Source: CAWKDG01 sp963848355
GTDB lineage: Bacteria > Actinomycetota > Acidimicrobiia > Acidimicrobiales > UBA8190
Reading direction: 5' to 3'
NCBI GenBank assembly: GCA_963848355.1
Contig: CAWKDG010000012.1
Coordinates: 1,302,001 to 1,366,000, forward strand
Length of the DNA stretch: 64,000 nucleotides
Shown here: positions 18,407 through 25,924 of the stretch, piece after piece
Layout: the number at the start of each line of letters is the position of its first letter
Numbering within the stretch: position 1 is the first letter of the stretch
Made by a program: the position numbers and the translations under genes
Notes under the pieces: model-generated
What the model was told of the DNA's origin: nothing
What the model saw: the letters and a program-made list of their open reading frames with translations, nothing else
Databases searched by the model: none

Positions 18407-19120
18407 TTACTCGTGGGACGTGAAGACACCCTCGGGAAAGGACTGGTCCTCCAGGAGGAGATCCTCGTAAAAGGCGCCGAAACCGCCGTCCGGATGGGCG
18501 ATGGCGATCTCGAGCACCCAGAGATTGGGGTTCGGGCGGAAGCCGACGTCGGCCAATGCGCCGTCGTAGTGGGCGGAATGGGGGTAATCGGACAGGCGGT
18601 GCCCGGACAAATCCAGATTCAGTTTCCAACCCATCTCGCCCGCCGTCTTCTCGGCGAACTGGTACAGCTCCTGTCCGGTGATGCGCTCGTCGAACCAGGT
18701 ACGCCGGACCTTCTCCCAGATGGTGCGGACGTCGCCTTTGGCCCGGTGGTGGTCGGGATCGTCGCCGAACACGAAGGTGTCGCCGGCGTCACCCTCGCAG
18801 TTCTGGAAGATGGGGCCGATGTCGATGAAGAAGATGTCGTTCTCCTGGAGCACCACCCCCGGCTCCGAACGGGCCATGAAGTCCTTCGTCGTGTTGGAAC
18901 CACAGCGGACGATGATGTGGTGCCAGCCACGGCGCATGCCGAGGGAGGTGAGGATGCCACGGGCGACGTCCTTGGCCTCCTCCTCGGCCATACCGACCTT
19001 GACCTTGTCGGCGATCATGTGGACGGCACGCCGCGTCCGGGCCCGGACGTACATGAGCTCGTCGATGGCGAACTGTGGCCCCGTCGCTTCGATGGTCTCG
19101 ATGTCCATGGCCGTTGTCAT
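18407..19120 (-). CDS. M24-family metallopeptidase-like (Xaa-Pro aminopeptidase/creatinase fold)
   Basis: A 237-residue pita-bread-fold protein. Candidate metal ligands are present: Asp100 in FFIDIGPI, Asp111/Asp114 in EGDAGDTF, His174 in SGHRLSDYPH, Glu204 in WVLEIAI and Glu219. The N-terminal domain of full-length creatinases and prolidases is absent, so it matches the short, methionine-aminopeptidase-sized forms. It may hydrolyse a dipeptide or amidine. ATG at 19120 is supported by GGAGG 7 bp upstream. The gene follows the XRE-cupin regulator by 29 bp, so both are probably co-transcribed. Confidence 0.78.
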   Translation of the reverse strand: MTTAMDIETIEATGPQFAIDELMYVRARTRRAVHMIADKVKVGMAEEEAKDVARGILTSLGMRRGWHHIIVRCGSNTTKDFMARSEPGVVLQENDIFFIDIGPIFQNCEGDAGDTFVFGDDPDHHRAKGDVRTIWEKVRRTWFDERITGQELYQFAEKTAGEMGWKLNLDLSGHRLSDYPHSAHYDGALADVGFRPNPNLWVLEIAIAHPDGGFGAFYEDLLLEDQSFPEGVFTSHE

Positions 19121-19149
19121 GTCATGACCTCCTCGCCGGTCGTCCGGCT

Positions 19150-19728
19150 CTAATGGATGTTCTGCACGGCGCGCCCGTCCTTGGCCGCCACCAACAGCAC
19201 CTCGACGGCCTCCCCCTCGGCCCCCAGGCGGTGCGGTCGGTCGGCGTCGAAGTGGGCCGAGACACCGGGGCCCAGGTGGTGGGTCTCGCCGTCGTACTCG
19301 AGGCGCAGGATGCCGTGGAGGACGTAGAGCCACTCCTCACCGCGGTGGCGCGCCGGAGCGGTGGAGGGACGGTCAGGATCGACGGTGAGGCGCAGGGCCT
19401 CGAGGGCGCTCGACCCCGGGTACCCGCTGCAGGAGGCGATGGCGAGACCCTTCGACGCGCGCCGTGGTTCGTCGTCGGTGGAGATGGAGAGTGATGCTCG
19501 GGCACGCCCCTCCCCCAGGAGGGTGCTCACGGGGGTGCCGAGGGCGTCGGCCAGCGTGAGGAGCGCGGCGACCGACGGTTGGCGCTCCGCCGACTCCAGT
19601 CGCGACAGGTGCGCCTTGGACAATCCCGAGCGCTCGGCCGTCTGATCGAGCGTGAGGCCGGCACTCTCGCGCGCGGCCCGGAGGCGTTCACCGATGGAGT
19701 CGAGGACGGCGCCGGCGTCGGGTGCCAC
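19150..19728 (-). CDS. XRE-family regulator with C-terminal cupin domain (PuuR/HipB-cupin type)
   Basis: A 192-residue protein. The helix-turn-helix occupies about residues 10-65 (LTLDQTAERSGLSKAHLSRLE), and the cupin about 105-185 (RHRGEEWLYVLHG and PGVSAHFDADRPH provide the conserved strands). Such proteins repress amine or amino-acid catabolism genes and release DNA when the cupin binds the inducer. The start is GTG 19728. A perfect 17-bp palindrome sits 20 bp upstream of the start, implying autoregulation of this gene and its downstream M24 partner, and possibly of the permease. Confidence 0.85.
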   Translation of the reverse strand: MAPDAGAVLDSIGERLRAARESAGLTLDQTAERSGLSKAHLSRLESAERQPSVAALLTLADALGTPVSTLLGEGRARASLSISTDDEPRRASKGLAIASCSGYPGSSALEALRLTVDPDRPSTAPARHRGEEWLYVLHGILRLEYDGETHHLGPGVSAHFDADRPHRLGAEGEAVEVLLVAAKDGRAVQNIH

Positions 19729-19747
19729 AGGACCACCCTACGGCCGT

Positions 19748-19764
19748 GTTGTCTCTGAGACAAC
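19748..19764. promoter_or_regulatory. Perfect palindrome, likely operator of the XRE-cupin regulator
   Basis: GTTGTCTC-T-GAGACAAC is a perfect 8-bp inverted repeat around one base, ending 20 bp upstream of the regulator start. A degenerate second copy (TGTTGTCAGAGTTAAC) follows at about 19768-19783. Operators of the TTGTCTC-N-GAGACAA form are typical for HTH-cupin regulators. Confidence 0.65.
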
Positions 19765-19806
19765 CACTGTTGTCAGAGTTAACGGGGCCGAAACAGTGGG
19801 CCCGGC

Positions 19807-20550
19807 TTACGCCCGGTCGACCAGGCGCTCCCGGTCATGGGCGACGACGAGCTCGGCGAATCGGGCCAGGACGCGGGTGCGGTGTGGTTCCAGGGACACG
19901 AGGGCGGCAGCGGTGGCGCCGGCGATGGCGGCCGCGGTCGTCCCCGCCTGCTCGGTGTCGGCCCCGAAGGCGTCGAGGAAGGAGGCGACCGCCCGCCCGT
20001 CGACCTCGAGGTGGAACTGCAGGCCCCAGGCTCGATCGCCGCTGCGGAAGGCCTGGCTCCGGTAACGGTCGTTGGCCACCAGGAGGGTGGCCCCCGCTGG
20101 GGGGTCGAAGGTGTCCCCGTGCCAGTGGAGGACGGTGAGCCGGCGGGGCAGGCCGGCCAGGAGCGGGTCCTGTCCGGCCCCCGCCGTGAGCTCGACCGGG
20201 GCCCATCCGATCTCGAGACCGGCCGCTCCCGGGTAGACGGCCCCTCCCGCGGCCACGGCCAGCAGTTGGGCCCCGAGGCAGACCCCGAGGGTCGGCCGTC
20301 GGAGACGCAGAGCATCGGCGAGGAGATCGAGCTCGGCGCCGCGGGTGGGGAAACCCTCGTCGCTCGAGGCGGACATGGGCCCTCCCATGATCACGAGGCC
20401 GTCGACGTCGGAGACGTCGGGGGGGAGAACCTCACCGGCGAAGACGCGCCGGACGTCCACGGCCACGCCGGCCTCCTCGAGCGCGTCGGCGATGGCGTAG
20501 GGGCCCTCGGGCTCCACGTGCTGGACGATGAGACAGGTGGCCGGAGCCAC
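19807..20550 (-). CDS. Class I glutamine amidotransferase (GATase1) domain protein
   Basis: A 247-residue stand-alone GATase1 domain with a complete catalytic triad: Cys91 in LGVCLGAQ, His180 and Glu182 in GLQFHLEVD. The LHWHGDTFDPP segment is typical of the GMP-synthase-like/PuuD-related family. It would hydrolyse glutamine or a gamma-glutamyl amide. GTG at 20550 is chosen because AGGAGG lies 7 bp upstream and the DUF2889 stop codon is 2 bp away. Proximity to a PuuR-like regulator and a permease makes gamma-glutamyl-amine metabolism possible, but the gene is in a run with DUF2889, so this is uncertain. Confidence 0.83.
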   Translation of the reverse strand: MAPATCLIVQHVEPEGPYAIADALEEAGVAVDVRRVFAGEVLPPDVSDVDGLVIMGGPMSASSDEGFPTRGAELDLLADALRLRRPTLGVCLGAQLLAVAAGGAVYPGAAGLEIGWAPVELTAGAGQDPLLAGLPRRLTVLHWHGDTFDPPAGATLLVANDRYRSQAFRSGDRAWGLQFHLEVDGRAVASFLDAFGADTEQAGTTAAAIAGATAAALVSLEPHRTRVLARFAELVVAHDRERLVDRA

Positions 20551-20552
20551 GT

Positions 20553-21557
20553 CTAGACCTCCTCGGCCACCCGGGCCACCAGGTCGGCCACGCCACCGAG
20601 GGCCCGCAGCAGATCGTTCAGGTGGGTGCACGACCGGATCCCGGTGAGCAGCTCGGGCACCGAGGTCGAGAGCTCGGCCAGCTCGTAGCCGACGAGATCG
20701 CTGACGGCGTCGGCGGCCGCCGGGCACTCCGGGAACGGGAGCACCCTGGGCTCGGCCGCCACGGCGCCGACGACGGAACCCGTCCCCGAGGCGGTGACGA
20801 CGTATTCGTGGAGGACGACCTCGGCGCCCTCCTCCTCGCCCACGGTGTCGCGGAACATGGCCCAGATCGAGAAGTCACCGTGGCCGTCGACGGCCACGTC
20901 GAGACAGCGGCGCCGGCGCATCCAGTCACGATCGAGGGGCCCGGTGGCGTGCCACCCCCAGGGGTCGGAGTCGTCGACCGGTGCGGGCGGGCAGTCCTGG
21001 ATGGGCATCCCTTGCGAGGTGGCGATGGAGGCCACGGCCTCGCCACCCGTGCGCCAGCCCGAGCACAGATCGCTCATCCGGGCGAGCAGGTCGGCGGGGA
21101 CGAGGGAGCCCGGGTCATGACCCTCGCGTCGGGCCAGCCGCATCCACGCATAGCCCGAGATGAGGGCGGCGGCGGGCATGTCGTCGAGCACCTGGCGCAG
21201 CAGCGACCCGGCCTCGGCATCGGGCACGACGCCGGCCAGGTGGCGGCGGAACCCTCCGCCGGCGCGCGCCCCGATGAGATCCCCGGTCCAGGTCGCCGCC
21301 GGTGTCGTCTCCAGCGTGATCAGGTTCCGGGCCATGTCGAAGCCGGCCGCCACCGCCGCCTCGGCCACGACGACGACGTCGTCGGGGCCGTCGGCGCCGG
21401 TGCGGAGATCGCGGGCCAGGCCCGTCATGTCGAGCGCGGCGGTGAAGCCCCGGCGGGGTCCGATGTCGATGGACATCGTCCGCCGGATCGATCCCGGGGC
21501 TCGGGGGACGAGGGTCGCCAGGGGCTCACGAGGGCTCACCGGTGTGCGCGAAGTCAC
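20553..21557 (-). CDS. DUF2889-family protein
   Basis: A 334-residue cytoplasmic protein without membrane segments. The beginning, PGSIRRTMSIDIG (about 21-33), and the end, CTHLNDLLRALGGV (about 311-324), match what I recall of DUF2889 proteins. These occur next to acyl-CoA and steroid catabolism genes in actinobacteria; no reaction is established. It starts at GTG 21557 and diverges from an Ltp2-like thiolase across a near-consensus CTGAC-N6-GTCAG palindrome. This ties it to the catabolic regulon rather than to the amidotransferase downstream. Confidence 0.65.
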   Translation of the reverse strand: MTSRTPVSPREPLATLVPRAPGSIRRTMSIDIGPRRGFTAALDMTGLARDLRTGADGPDDVVVVAEAAVAAGFDMARNLITLETTPAATWTGDLIGARAGGGFRRHLAGVVPDAEAGSLLRQVLDDMPAAALISGYAWMRLARREGHDPGSLVPADLLARMSDLCSGWRTGGEAVASIATSQGMPIQDCPPAPVDDSDPWGWHATGPLDRDWMRRRRCLDVAVDGHGDFSIWAMFRDTVGEEEGAEVVLHEYVVTASGTGSVVGAVAAEPRVLPFPECPAAADAVSDLVGYELAELSTSVPELLTGIRSCTHLNDLLRALGGVADLVARVAEEV

Positions 21558-21587
21558 AAGGCCACGCTACCGTTCCAGCCGCGTTCT

Positions 21588-21603
21588 CCGACGCCGGCGT
21601 CAG
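21588..21603. promoter_or_regulatory. Palindromic operator, one mismatch from CTGAC-N6-GTCAG
   Basis: CCGAC (21588-21592), spacer GCCGGC and GTCAG (21599-21603) lie between the divergent DUF2889 gene and the Ltp2-like thiolase. One base differs from the consensus half-site; the spacing is conserved. Confidence 0.45.
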
Positions 21604-21648
21604 GTTCGCGTCGGGGCGAGAGCCTGAAGGAGTGGAGGGACAACGGAC

Positions 21649-22800
21649 ATGGCACGAAAGGTGGCGATCGTCGGCGCCTCGCTGTCGGACGTCGGCAGGG
21701 TGGACCACAAATCGGCCTTCGAGCTGCACCACCAGGCCACGTCCCGGGCGCTGGCCGACGCCGGGATCGACCGCCGCGAGGTGGACGGCTTCATGTCCCA
21801 CGGTACCGGGGCGCTGCCCCCCATCGAGCTGGCCGAGTACCTGGGGCTGGCCCCGCACATCGACTACATCGACTCCACCGGCGTGGGCGGCTCGTGCTGG
21901 GAGATGTTCCTCGAGCACGCCGTGGCCGCCATCGCCCAGGGGCAGATCGACACCGTCGTCCTGAGCTACGGCTCGACCTCGCGGGCCGACCTGAAGCGCA
22001 GGACGAGGACGGCCAACCTCTTCTTCGGCAACAAGGGCCCGATCCAGTTCGACGCCCCCTTCGGCCACACCCTGATCGCCAAGCACGCCATGTCGGCCCG
22101 GCGCCACATGGCCGAGTTCGGGACGACCATCGAGCAGCTGGCCGAGATCGCCGTCTCGGCCCGGTACAACGCCGGGTTCAACCCCGACGCCTACTACCGG
22201 GACCCGATCACCATCGAGGACGTCCAGTCCTCGAGGATGATCGCCGACCCGTTCACCAAGCTGCACTGCTGCATCCGCTCCGACGGGGGCGGGGCCATCG
22301 TCCTCACCCACGAGGACCGGGCCCGTGACTGCGCCAACACCCCCATCTGGGTGCTCGGCACCGGTGAGGCCATCTCGCACACGACCATGAGCGAATGGGC
22401 CGACTTCACCGAGTCCCCCTGTGTGCGATCGGGGAAGAAGGCGTTCGCCCAGGCCGGCGTCACCCCCGACGACATCGACGTGGTGGAGGTCTACGACTCG
22501 TTCACCTTGACGGTGCTCCTCACCCTCGAAGGGCTCGGCTTCTGCAAGAAGGGCGAGGGCGGGTCGTTCGTCGAGAACGGGCGTCTGCGGGTGGGTGGTG
22601 AGCTCCCCACCAACACCGACGGGGGCGGGCTGTCGTCGTGCCAGCCCGGGATGCGGGGTATCTTCCTCCTCGTCGAGGCGGTCAAGCAGCTGCGGGGCGA
22701 ATGCGGCGAACGTCAGGTGGCCGACGCCGCACTGGCCTGTGTCAACGCCACGGGAGGTTGGATCTCGTCGACGGGGACGGCCATCCTCGGACGTGAGTAG
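21649..22800 (+). CDS. Ltp2/SCP2-like thiolase-fold protein
   Basis: A 383-residue thiolase-fold protein related to lipid-transfer/aldolase proteins of actinobacterial steroid side-chain degradation. The usual CxSG nucleophile motif is replaced by TGVGGSCWEMF (77-87). The segment VEVYDSFTLTVLL near 280 keeps the tyrosine-aspartate pattern seen in Ltp2-type retro-aldolases. C-C bond cleavage without a covalent thioester is therefore more likely than classic thiolysis. Ltp2 enzymes need a DUF35 partner; the only DUF35 here is at 12341. ATG 21649 is preceded by GGAGGG. It overlaps the next gene start by 8 bp. Confidence 0.78.
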   Translation: MARKVAIVGASLSDVGRVDHKSAFELHHQATSRALADAGIDRREVDGFMSHGTGALPPIELAEYLGLAPHIDYIDSTGVGGSCWEMFLEHAVAAIAQGQIDTVVLSYGSTSRADLKRRTRTANLFFGNKGPIQFDAPFGHTLIAKHAMSARRHMAEFGTTIEQLAEIAVSARYNAGFNPDAYYRDPITIEDVQSSRMIADPFTKLHCCIRSDGGGAIVLTHEDRARDCANTPIWVLGTGEAISHTTMSEWADFTESPCVRSGKKAFAQAGVTPDDIDVVEVYDSFTLTVLLTLEGLGFCKKGEGGSFVENGRLRVGGELPTNTDGGGLSSCQPGMRGIFLLVEAVKQLRGECGERQVADAALACVNATGGWISSTGTAILGRE

Positions 22801-23968
22801 GCGCCGGGGCGCCACCACCGGGGCCGTCGTGGCCACGGGGTTGGCTCTGGTGCTCGCCTCGTGCTCGGGCGGCGCCGGATCGTCGAGCACCGCCACCACC
22901 AGCACGACTCGTCCGGCCACGACACCGACGGTGGCGAGCGCCGTGCCGCCGATCCGCCACGTCTTTCTCATCGTCCTCGAGAACAAGTCGTTCTCCGAGA
23001 CCTGGGGACCGGACCCGGGGGCGCCGTATCTGGGCACGACGTTGCGCGACGAGGGCAACCTGTTGACGCAGTACTACGCCACGTCCCACGACAGTCTGGG
23101 CAATTACGTCGCCATGGTGAGCGGCCAGCCGGCCAACCCCGTCACCCAGGCCGACTGTGTGAGCGACTACGAGAACGTGACGCCCCCCGTCGTGACGAAC
23201 GGCATCGCCACCGGCATCGGGTGCATCTACCCGGCGAGCGTGGGGAACATCGCCACCCAGCTGCAGGCGGCCGGGTTCACGTGGAAGGGCTACATGGAGT
23301 CGATGGCGGAGCCGTGCCAGCACCCCGCGCTCGGCCACGCCGACCCCGACGTGGTGGCCTCCCCCACGAACCTCTACGCCACCCGTCACAACCCGTTCGT
23401 CTATTTCCATTCCATCCTCGACACCCCGAGCTGCGCCGCCGACGACGTGCCGCTCACGCAGCTCCCGGAGGATCTGGCCACGGTGTCCACCACCCCCAAC
23501 CTCGCCTTCATCACGCCCAACCTCTGCGACGACGGCCACGACGCCACCTGTGCCGCCGGGGGACCGGCCGGGTTCGCCGGCATCAACACGTTCCTCGAGA
23601 CATGGGTCCCGAAGATCCTGGATGCGCCCGCCTTCAAGAGGAACGGGCTGCTGCTCATCACCTACGACGAAGCCGAGTCGAGCGGAACGCTGGAGGACGA
23701 CACCGCCTGCTGCAACGAGCCACCGAGCATCAGCGCGTCGGACACCCAGACGGGGCTGGCGGGGATGGGCGGTCCCGGGGGTGGCCGGGTGGGCATGCTC
23801 GCCGTCTCACCGTTCATCGCCCCGGGGTCGACCACGGCCACGCCCTACAACCACTTTTCCCTGCTGCGCAGCATCGAGGACATCTTCGGCCTCCCCCACC
23901 TCGGCGAGGCGGCCGCGCCCGGCCTCGCCGCCTTCGGGCCCGACGTGTACACGAGGCCGCAGCGCTGA
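22793..23968 (+). CDS. Secreted phosphoesterase-family lipoprotein (phospholipase C/acid phosphatase type)
   Basis: A 391-residue exported protein. The N-terminus is a lipoprotein signal (arginine-rich start, hydrophobic VVATGLALVLASC with a lipobox cysteine), then a Ser/Thr linker. The PF04185-type phosphoesterase core begins HVFLIVLENKSFSETWG (about 59-75), carrying the ENxSFxxxxG signature with metal-binding Glu/Asn. LLLITYDEAES and the late VGMLAVSPFIAPGS are also typical. It probably cleaves phosphate esters outside the cell. GTG 22793 overlaps the thiolase stop; a start farther upstream would delete the signal. Confidence 0.83.
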   Translation: MSRRRGATTGAVVATGLALVLASCSGGAGSSSTATTSTTRPATTPTVASAVPPIRHVFLIVLENKSFSETWGPDPGAPYLGTTLRDEGNLLTQYYATSHDSLGNYVAMVSGQPANPVTQADCVSDYENVTPPVVTNGIATGIGCIYPASVGNIATQLQAAGFTWKGYMESMAEPCQHPALGHADPDVVASPTNLYATRHNPFVYFHSILDTPSCAADDVPLTQLPEDLATVSTTPNLAFITPNLCDDGHDATCAAGGPAGFAGINTFLETWVPKILDAPAFKRNGLLLITYDEAESSGTLEDDTACCNEPPSISASDTQTGLAGMGGPGGGRVGMLAVSPFIAPGSTTATPYNHFSLLRSIEDIFGLPHLGEAAAPGLAAFGPDVYTRPQR

Positions 23969-23981
23969 GCCCTGGCGCCGT

Positions 23982-24332
23982 TCAGCCGTCCGCCGGGTGA
24001 CGCACGGGGGCGGCGAAACCGACGCGGCGCCCCGGCCGCTCGGCGTTCGGTGACCCGGCGTTCGGTGACCCGGCGTTCGGTGACCCGGCGTCCGGTGACC
24101 CGGCGTCCGGTGGCGGCGATCCGTCCGCCGCCCTCCGCGGGAGCTCTGTCCAGCCACCTCCGGGTCGACTGAGCCAGTGGACCTTCGGCCGGGTGGGGCG
24201 GCCCGAGACCGTCAGCGCCCCGCAGGTGCAGGTGGCCACGTCCCAGGCGTGGCGGAGCGTGAGCACGTCGAGGCAGGTCTCGCACCGCAACCGGCGCGGA
24301 TACGCCGGCCGGCGTCGCTCAGGCGCGGGCAC
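23982..24332 (-). CDS. Putative small zinc-ribbon protein with a repetitive C-terminus
   Basis: A 116-residue frame starting at GTG 24332, overlapping the clpP 3' end by 14 bp. It has a plausible zinc ribbon (CETC near residues 17-20, CTCG near 35-38) followed by a low-complexity tail of DAGSP/NAGSP five-residue repeats encoded by 15-bp tandem DNA repeats. The Cys pattern and same-strand overlap with clpP support a real gene, but I do not recognise a family and the tail may be an artefact of DNA repeat expansion. Confidence 0.45.
   Translation of the reverse strand: MPAPERRRPAYPRRLRCETCLDVLTLRHAWDVATCTCGALTVSGRPTRPKVHWLSRPGGGWTELPRRAADGSPPPDAGSPDAGSPNAGSPNAGSPNAERPGRRVGFAAPVRHPADG
24041..24115. 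repeat. Five tandem copies of a 15-bp repeat
   Basis: Five head-to-tail units of CGGCGTTCGGTGACC. The fourth and fifth carry T-to-C (CGGCGTCCGG) and the last is diverged at its end. The period is a multiple of three, so copy-number change keeps the overlapping small frame open. Confidence 0.85.
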
Positions 24333-25008
24333 CGGAGAGCTCGCGTTCGGCGTCGGTGCCGGTGTTGCCAGGGTCGGCGACAGACGGTTGCGATCCCGCC
24401 CCCGGCGCGCACAGTCCCCGGGTGGGGGCGATGATCTCGTCGATGAGCCCGTATTCCTTGGCCTCGTCGGGTGTCATGAAGTAGTCACGGTCGATGTCGC
24501 GCTCGACGCGCTCGACGGGCTGACCGGAGTGGAAGGCGATGATCTCGGCCATCCGCCTGGTCGTGGCCAGGACCTCCTTCAGGTGGATGGCCATGTCGCT
24601 CGGCGCCCCTCTGGTCCCGGCCGTGCCCTGGTGGATCATGATCTTCGAATTGGGCAGGGCGAAGCGCTTGCCGGGGGCGCCACCGGCCAGGATCATGGCC
24701 GCCGCCGACATCCCCATCCCGACGCAGATGGTGGAGACGTCGCAGTGGACGTGCTGGATGACGTCGTAGATGGCCATCCCGGCGTAGGCCATGCCGCCGG
24801 GCGAGTTGATGTAGAGGGCGATGTCGCGTTCGGGATCTTCGGCGTCGAGATAGAGGATCTCGGCCACCAGGAGGTTGGCGATCTGGTCGTCGACCTCCTG
24901 GCCGAGAAAGACGATCCGCTCCTTGAGCAACAATGAGTAGATGTCGAACGAGCGGTCGCCGCGCGCCGTCTGGTCGATCACCATCGGGATCAAAGATTGA
25001 CTCAGCAT
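24319..25008 (-). CDS. clpP: ATP-dependent Clp protease proteolytic subunit
   Basis: An intact ClpP of 229 residues with the full catalytic triad: Ser101 in GMGMSAAAMI, His126 in IMIHQGTAG and Asp175 in DRDYFMTP. INSPGGMAYAG and the handle region are conserved. It forms the tetradecameric peptidase chamber that works with ClpC/ClpX unfoldases. ATG 25008 is chosen; AGGAGAGG lies 8 bp upstream. The final ~25 residues after PTRGLCAPG are a variable tail. It diverges from a small XRE regulator across a 69-bp intergenic region with a palindromic operator, so it is probably controlled by that regulator. Confidence 0.95.
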   Translation of the reverse strand: MLSQSLIPMVIDQTARGDRSFDIYSLLLKERIVFLGQEVDDQIANLLVAEILYLDAEDPERDIALYINSPGGMAYAGMAIYDVIQHVHCDVSTICVGMGMSAAAMILAGGAPGKRFALPNSKIMIHQGTAGTRGAPSDMAIHLKEVLATTRRMAEIIAFHSGQPVERVERDIDRDYFMTPDEAKEYGLIDEIIAPTRGLCAPGAGSQPSVADPGNTGTDAERELSGARA

Positions 25009-25043
25009 GCGTGCCGCCTCTCCTCGCTGGGACACCCATCACA

Positions 25044-25065
25044 GGTATCTCTCATATGAGATACC
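25044..25065. promoter_or_regulatory. Palindromic operator between clpP and the XRE regulator
   Basis: GGTATCTC (25044-25051) and GAGATACC (25058-25065) form a perfect 8-bp inverted repeat around the 6-bp spacer TCATAT. This AT-rich site lies in the middle of the 69-bp divergent intergenic region and would overlap both promoters. A second palindrome, TGACGTCA, at 25071-25078 touches the XRE start codon. Confidence 0.7.
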
Positions 25066-25077
25066 ATATATGACGTC

Positions 25078-25356
25078 ATGAACGAACGGCGTCATGAACC
25101 GAAACTTCCCGGGTTCGCCGAGATGGCGGCCCGGCGCCGGGCCCTGGCCGAGGAACTGGTCGAGCGGCGGATCTCGTTGGGTCTGTCCCAGACCGAGGTG
25201 GCGGCCCGGATGGGGACGTCGCAGTCGGCCGTGGCCCGCCTCGAGACGGGCCAGGTCGACGTCCGTCTCTCCACCCTGGAGCGCTACGCCGCCGCCGTCG
25301 ACAACGTCATCGACTTCCACCTCGGCGACGAGCCGCCCCGGAGGAGCAGGGACTGA
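25078..25356 (+). CDS. Small XRE-family transcriptional regulator
   Basis: A 92-residue, mostly single-domain HTH protein. The helix-turn-helix covers about residues 35-62 (LSQTEVAARMGTSQSAVARLE), followed by one more helix pair and a short basic tail. No ribosome-binding site is visible upstream of ATG 25078, so the message may be leaderless. It is divergent from clpP and immediately upstream of a ClpP-like gene (stop and next start nearly touch), which suggests it controls both directions through the GGTATCTC-N6-GAGATACC site. It resembles antitoxin-type XREs in size, but no toxin-like partner is seen. Confidence 0.85.
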   Translation: MNERRHEPKLPGFAEMAARRRALAEELVERRISLGLSQTEVAARMGTSQSAVARLETGQVDVRLSTLERYAAAVDNVIDFHLGDEPPRRSRD

Positions 25357-25357
25357 G

Positions 25358-25894
25358 ATGGCTGCGGCCGCGTTCGGCGACCAGGTCATGTCGTCCCTGT
25401 TCGCCCGTCGGATCGTCGTCGTCCACGGGGAGCTCACCGGTGACAGGGCCTCGGAGACGGCCGCCGCTCTTCTGACCCTCGACGCCCTGGGCGACGAGCA
25501 CGTCGAGCTGCGCCTCCAGGCGCCCACGGCGTCGTGGGAAGCGGCCGGAGTCCTCATCGACGTCATCGACGTCCTCGGCGTCCCCGTCCACACCGTGGCT
25601 CTCGGTCTGGTCGGCGGCGGTGTGGTCGGCGTCCTGGCCGCCGGGTCGCACCGGGCCATCTCGCCGCATGCCCGGCTCCATCTCCGGCACCCCGACACCT
25701 CGGCGTCGGGACGACCGGGGGACATTTCCCGGACCATCGAGGCCCAGACCTCGCTCCAGGCCGAATTCCAGCGGTTTCTGGCCGAGCGGACGGGCCGGCC
25801 GGTGCTCGAGATCGAAGAGGAATGGGGTCGCGGCGGGTACCTCGACGCCCCCAGCGCCATCGCCCTCGGTTACGCCGACGCCTTGTCGGTCTGA
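25358..25894 (+). CDS. ClpP-fold paralogue without the catalytic triad (ClpR-like pseudo-protease)
   Basis: A 178-residue protein aligning over its length with ClpP: RRIVVVHGELTGD matches the first strand, VLIDVIDVLGVPVHT the helix before the active site, and GYLDAPSAIALGYAD the C-terminal segment of DYFMTPDEAKEYG. At the active-site positions my alignment by eye gives Ser to Gly87 (GGGVVGVLAAG), His to Arg110 (LHLRHP) and Asp to Gly159. It should be proteolytically inactive. It might join a mixed ClpP ring, as ClpR does in cyanobacteria and plastids, or act as a sensor or regulator. It forms a two-gene operon with the XRE regulator. The reading frame is intact, which argues against a pseudogene. 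Confidence 0.75.
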   Translation: MAAAAFGDQVMSSLFARRIVVVHGELTGDRASETAAALLTLDALGDEHVELRLQAPTASWEAAGVLIDVIDVLGVPVHTVALGLVGGGVVGVLAAGSHRAISPHARLHLRHPDTSASGRPGDISRTIEAQTSLQAEFQRFLAERTGRPVLEIEEEWGRGGYLDAPSAIALGYADALSV

Positions 25895-25924
25895 CGACCG
25901 AACGTCGGCGCCACGAGGTGACGC

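Noticed and set aside
24041..24115. Regular repeats that could suggest a CRISPR array
   Set aside because: The units are 15 bp, directly adjacent without spacers, and in phase with a short coding frame; no cas genes are present.
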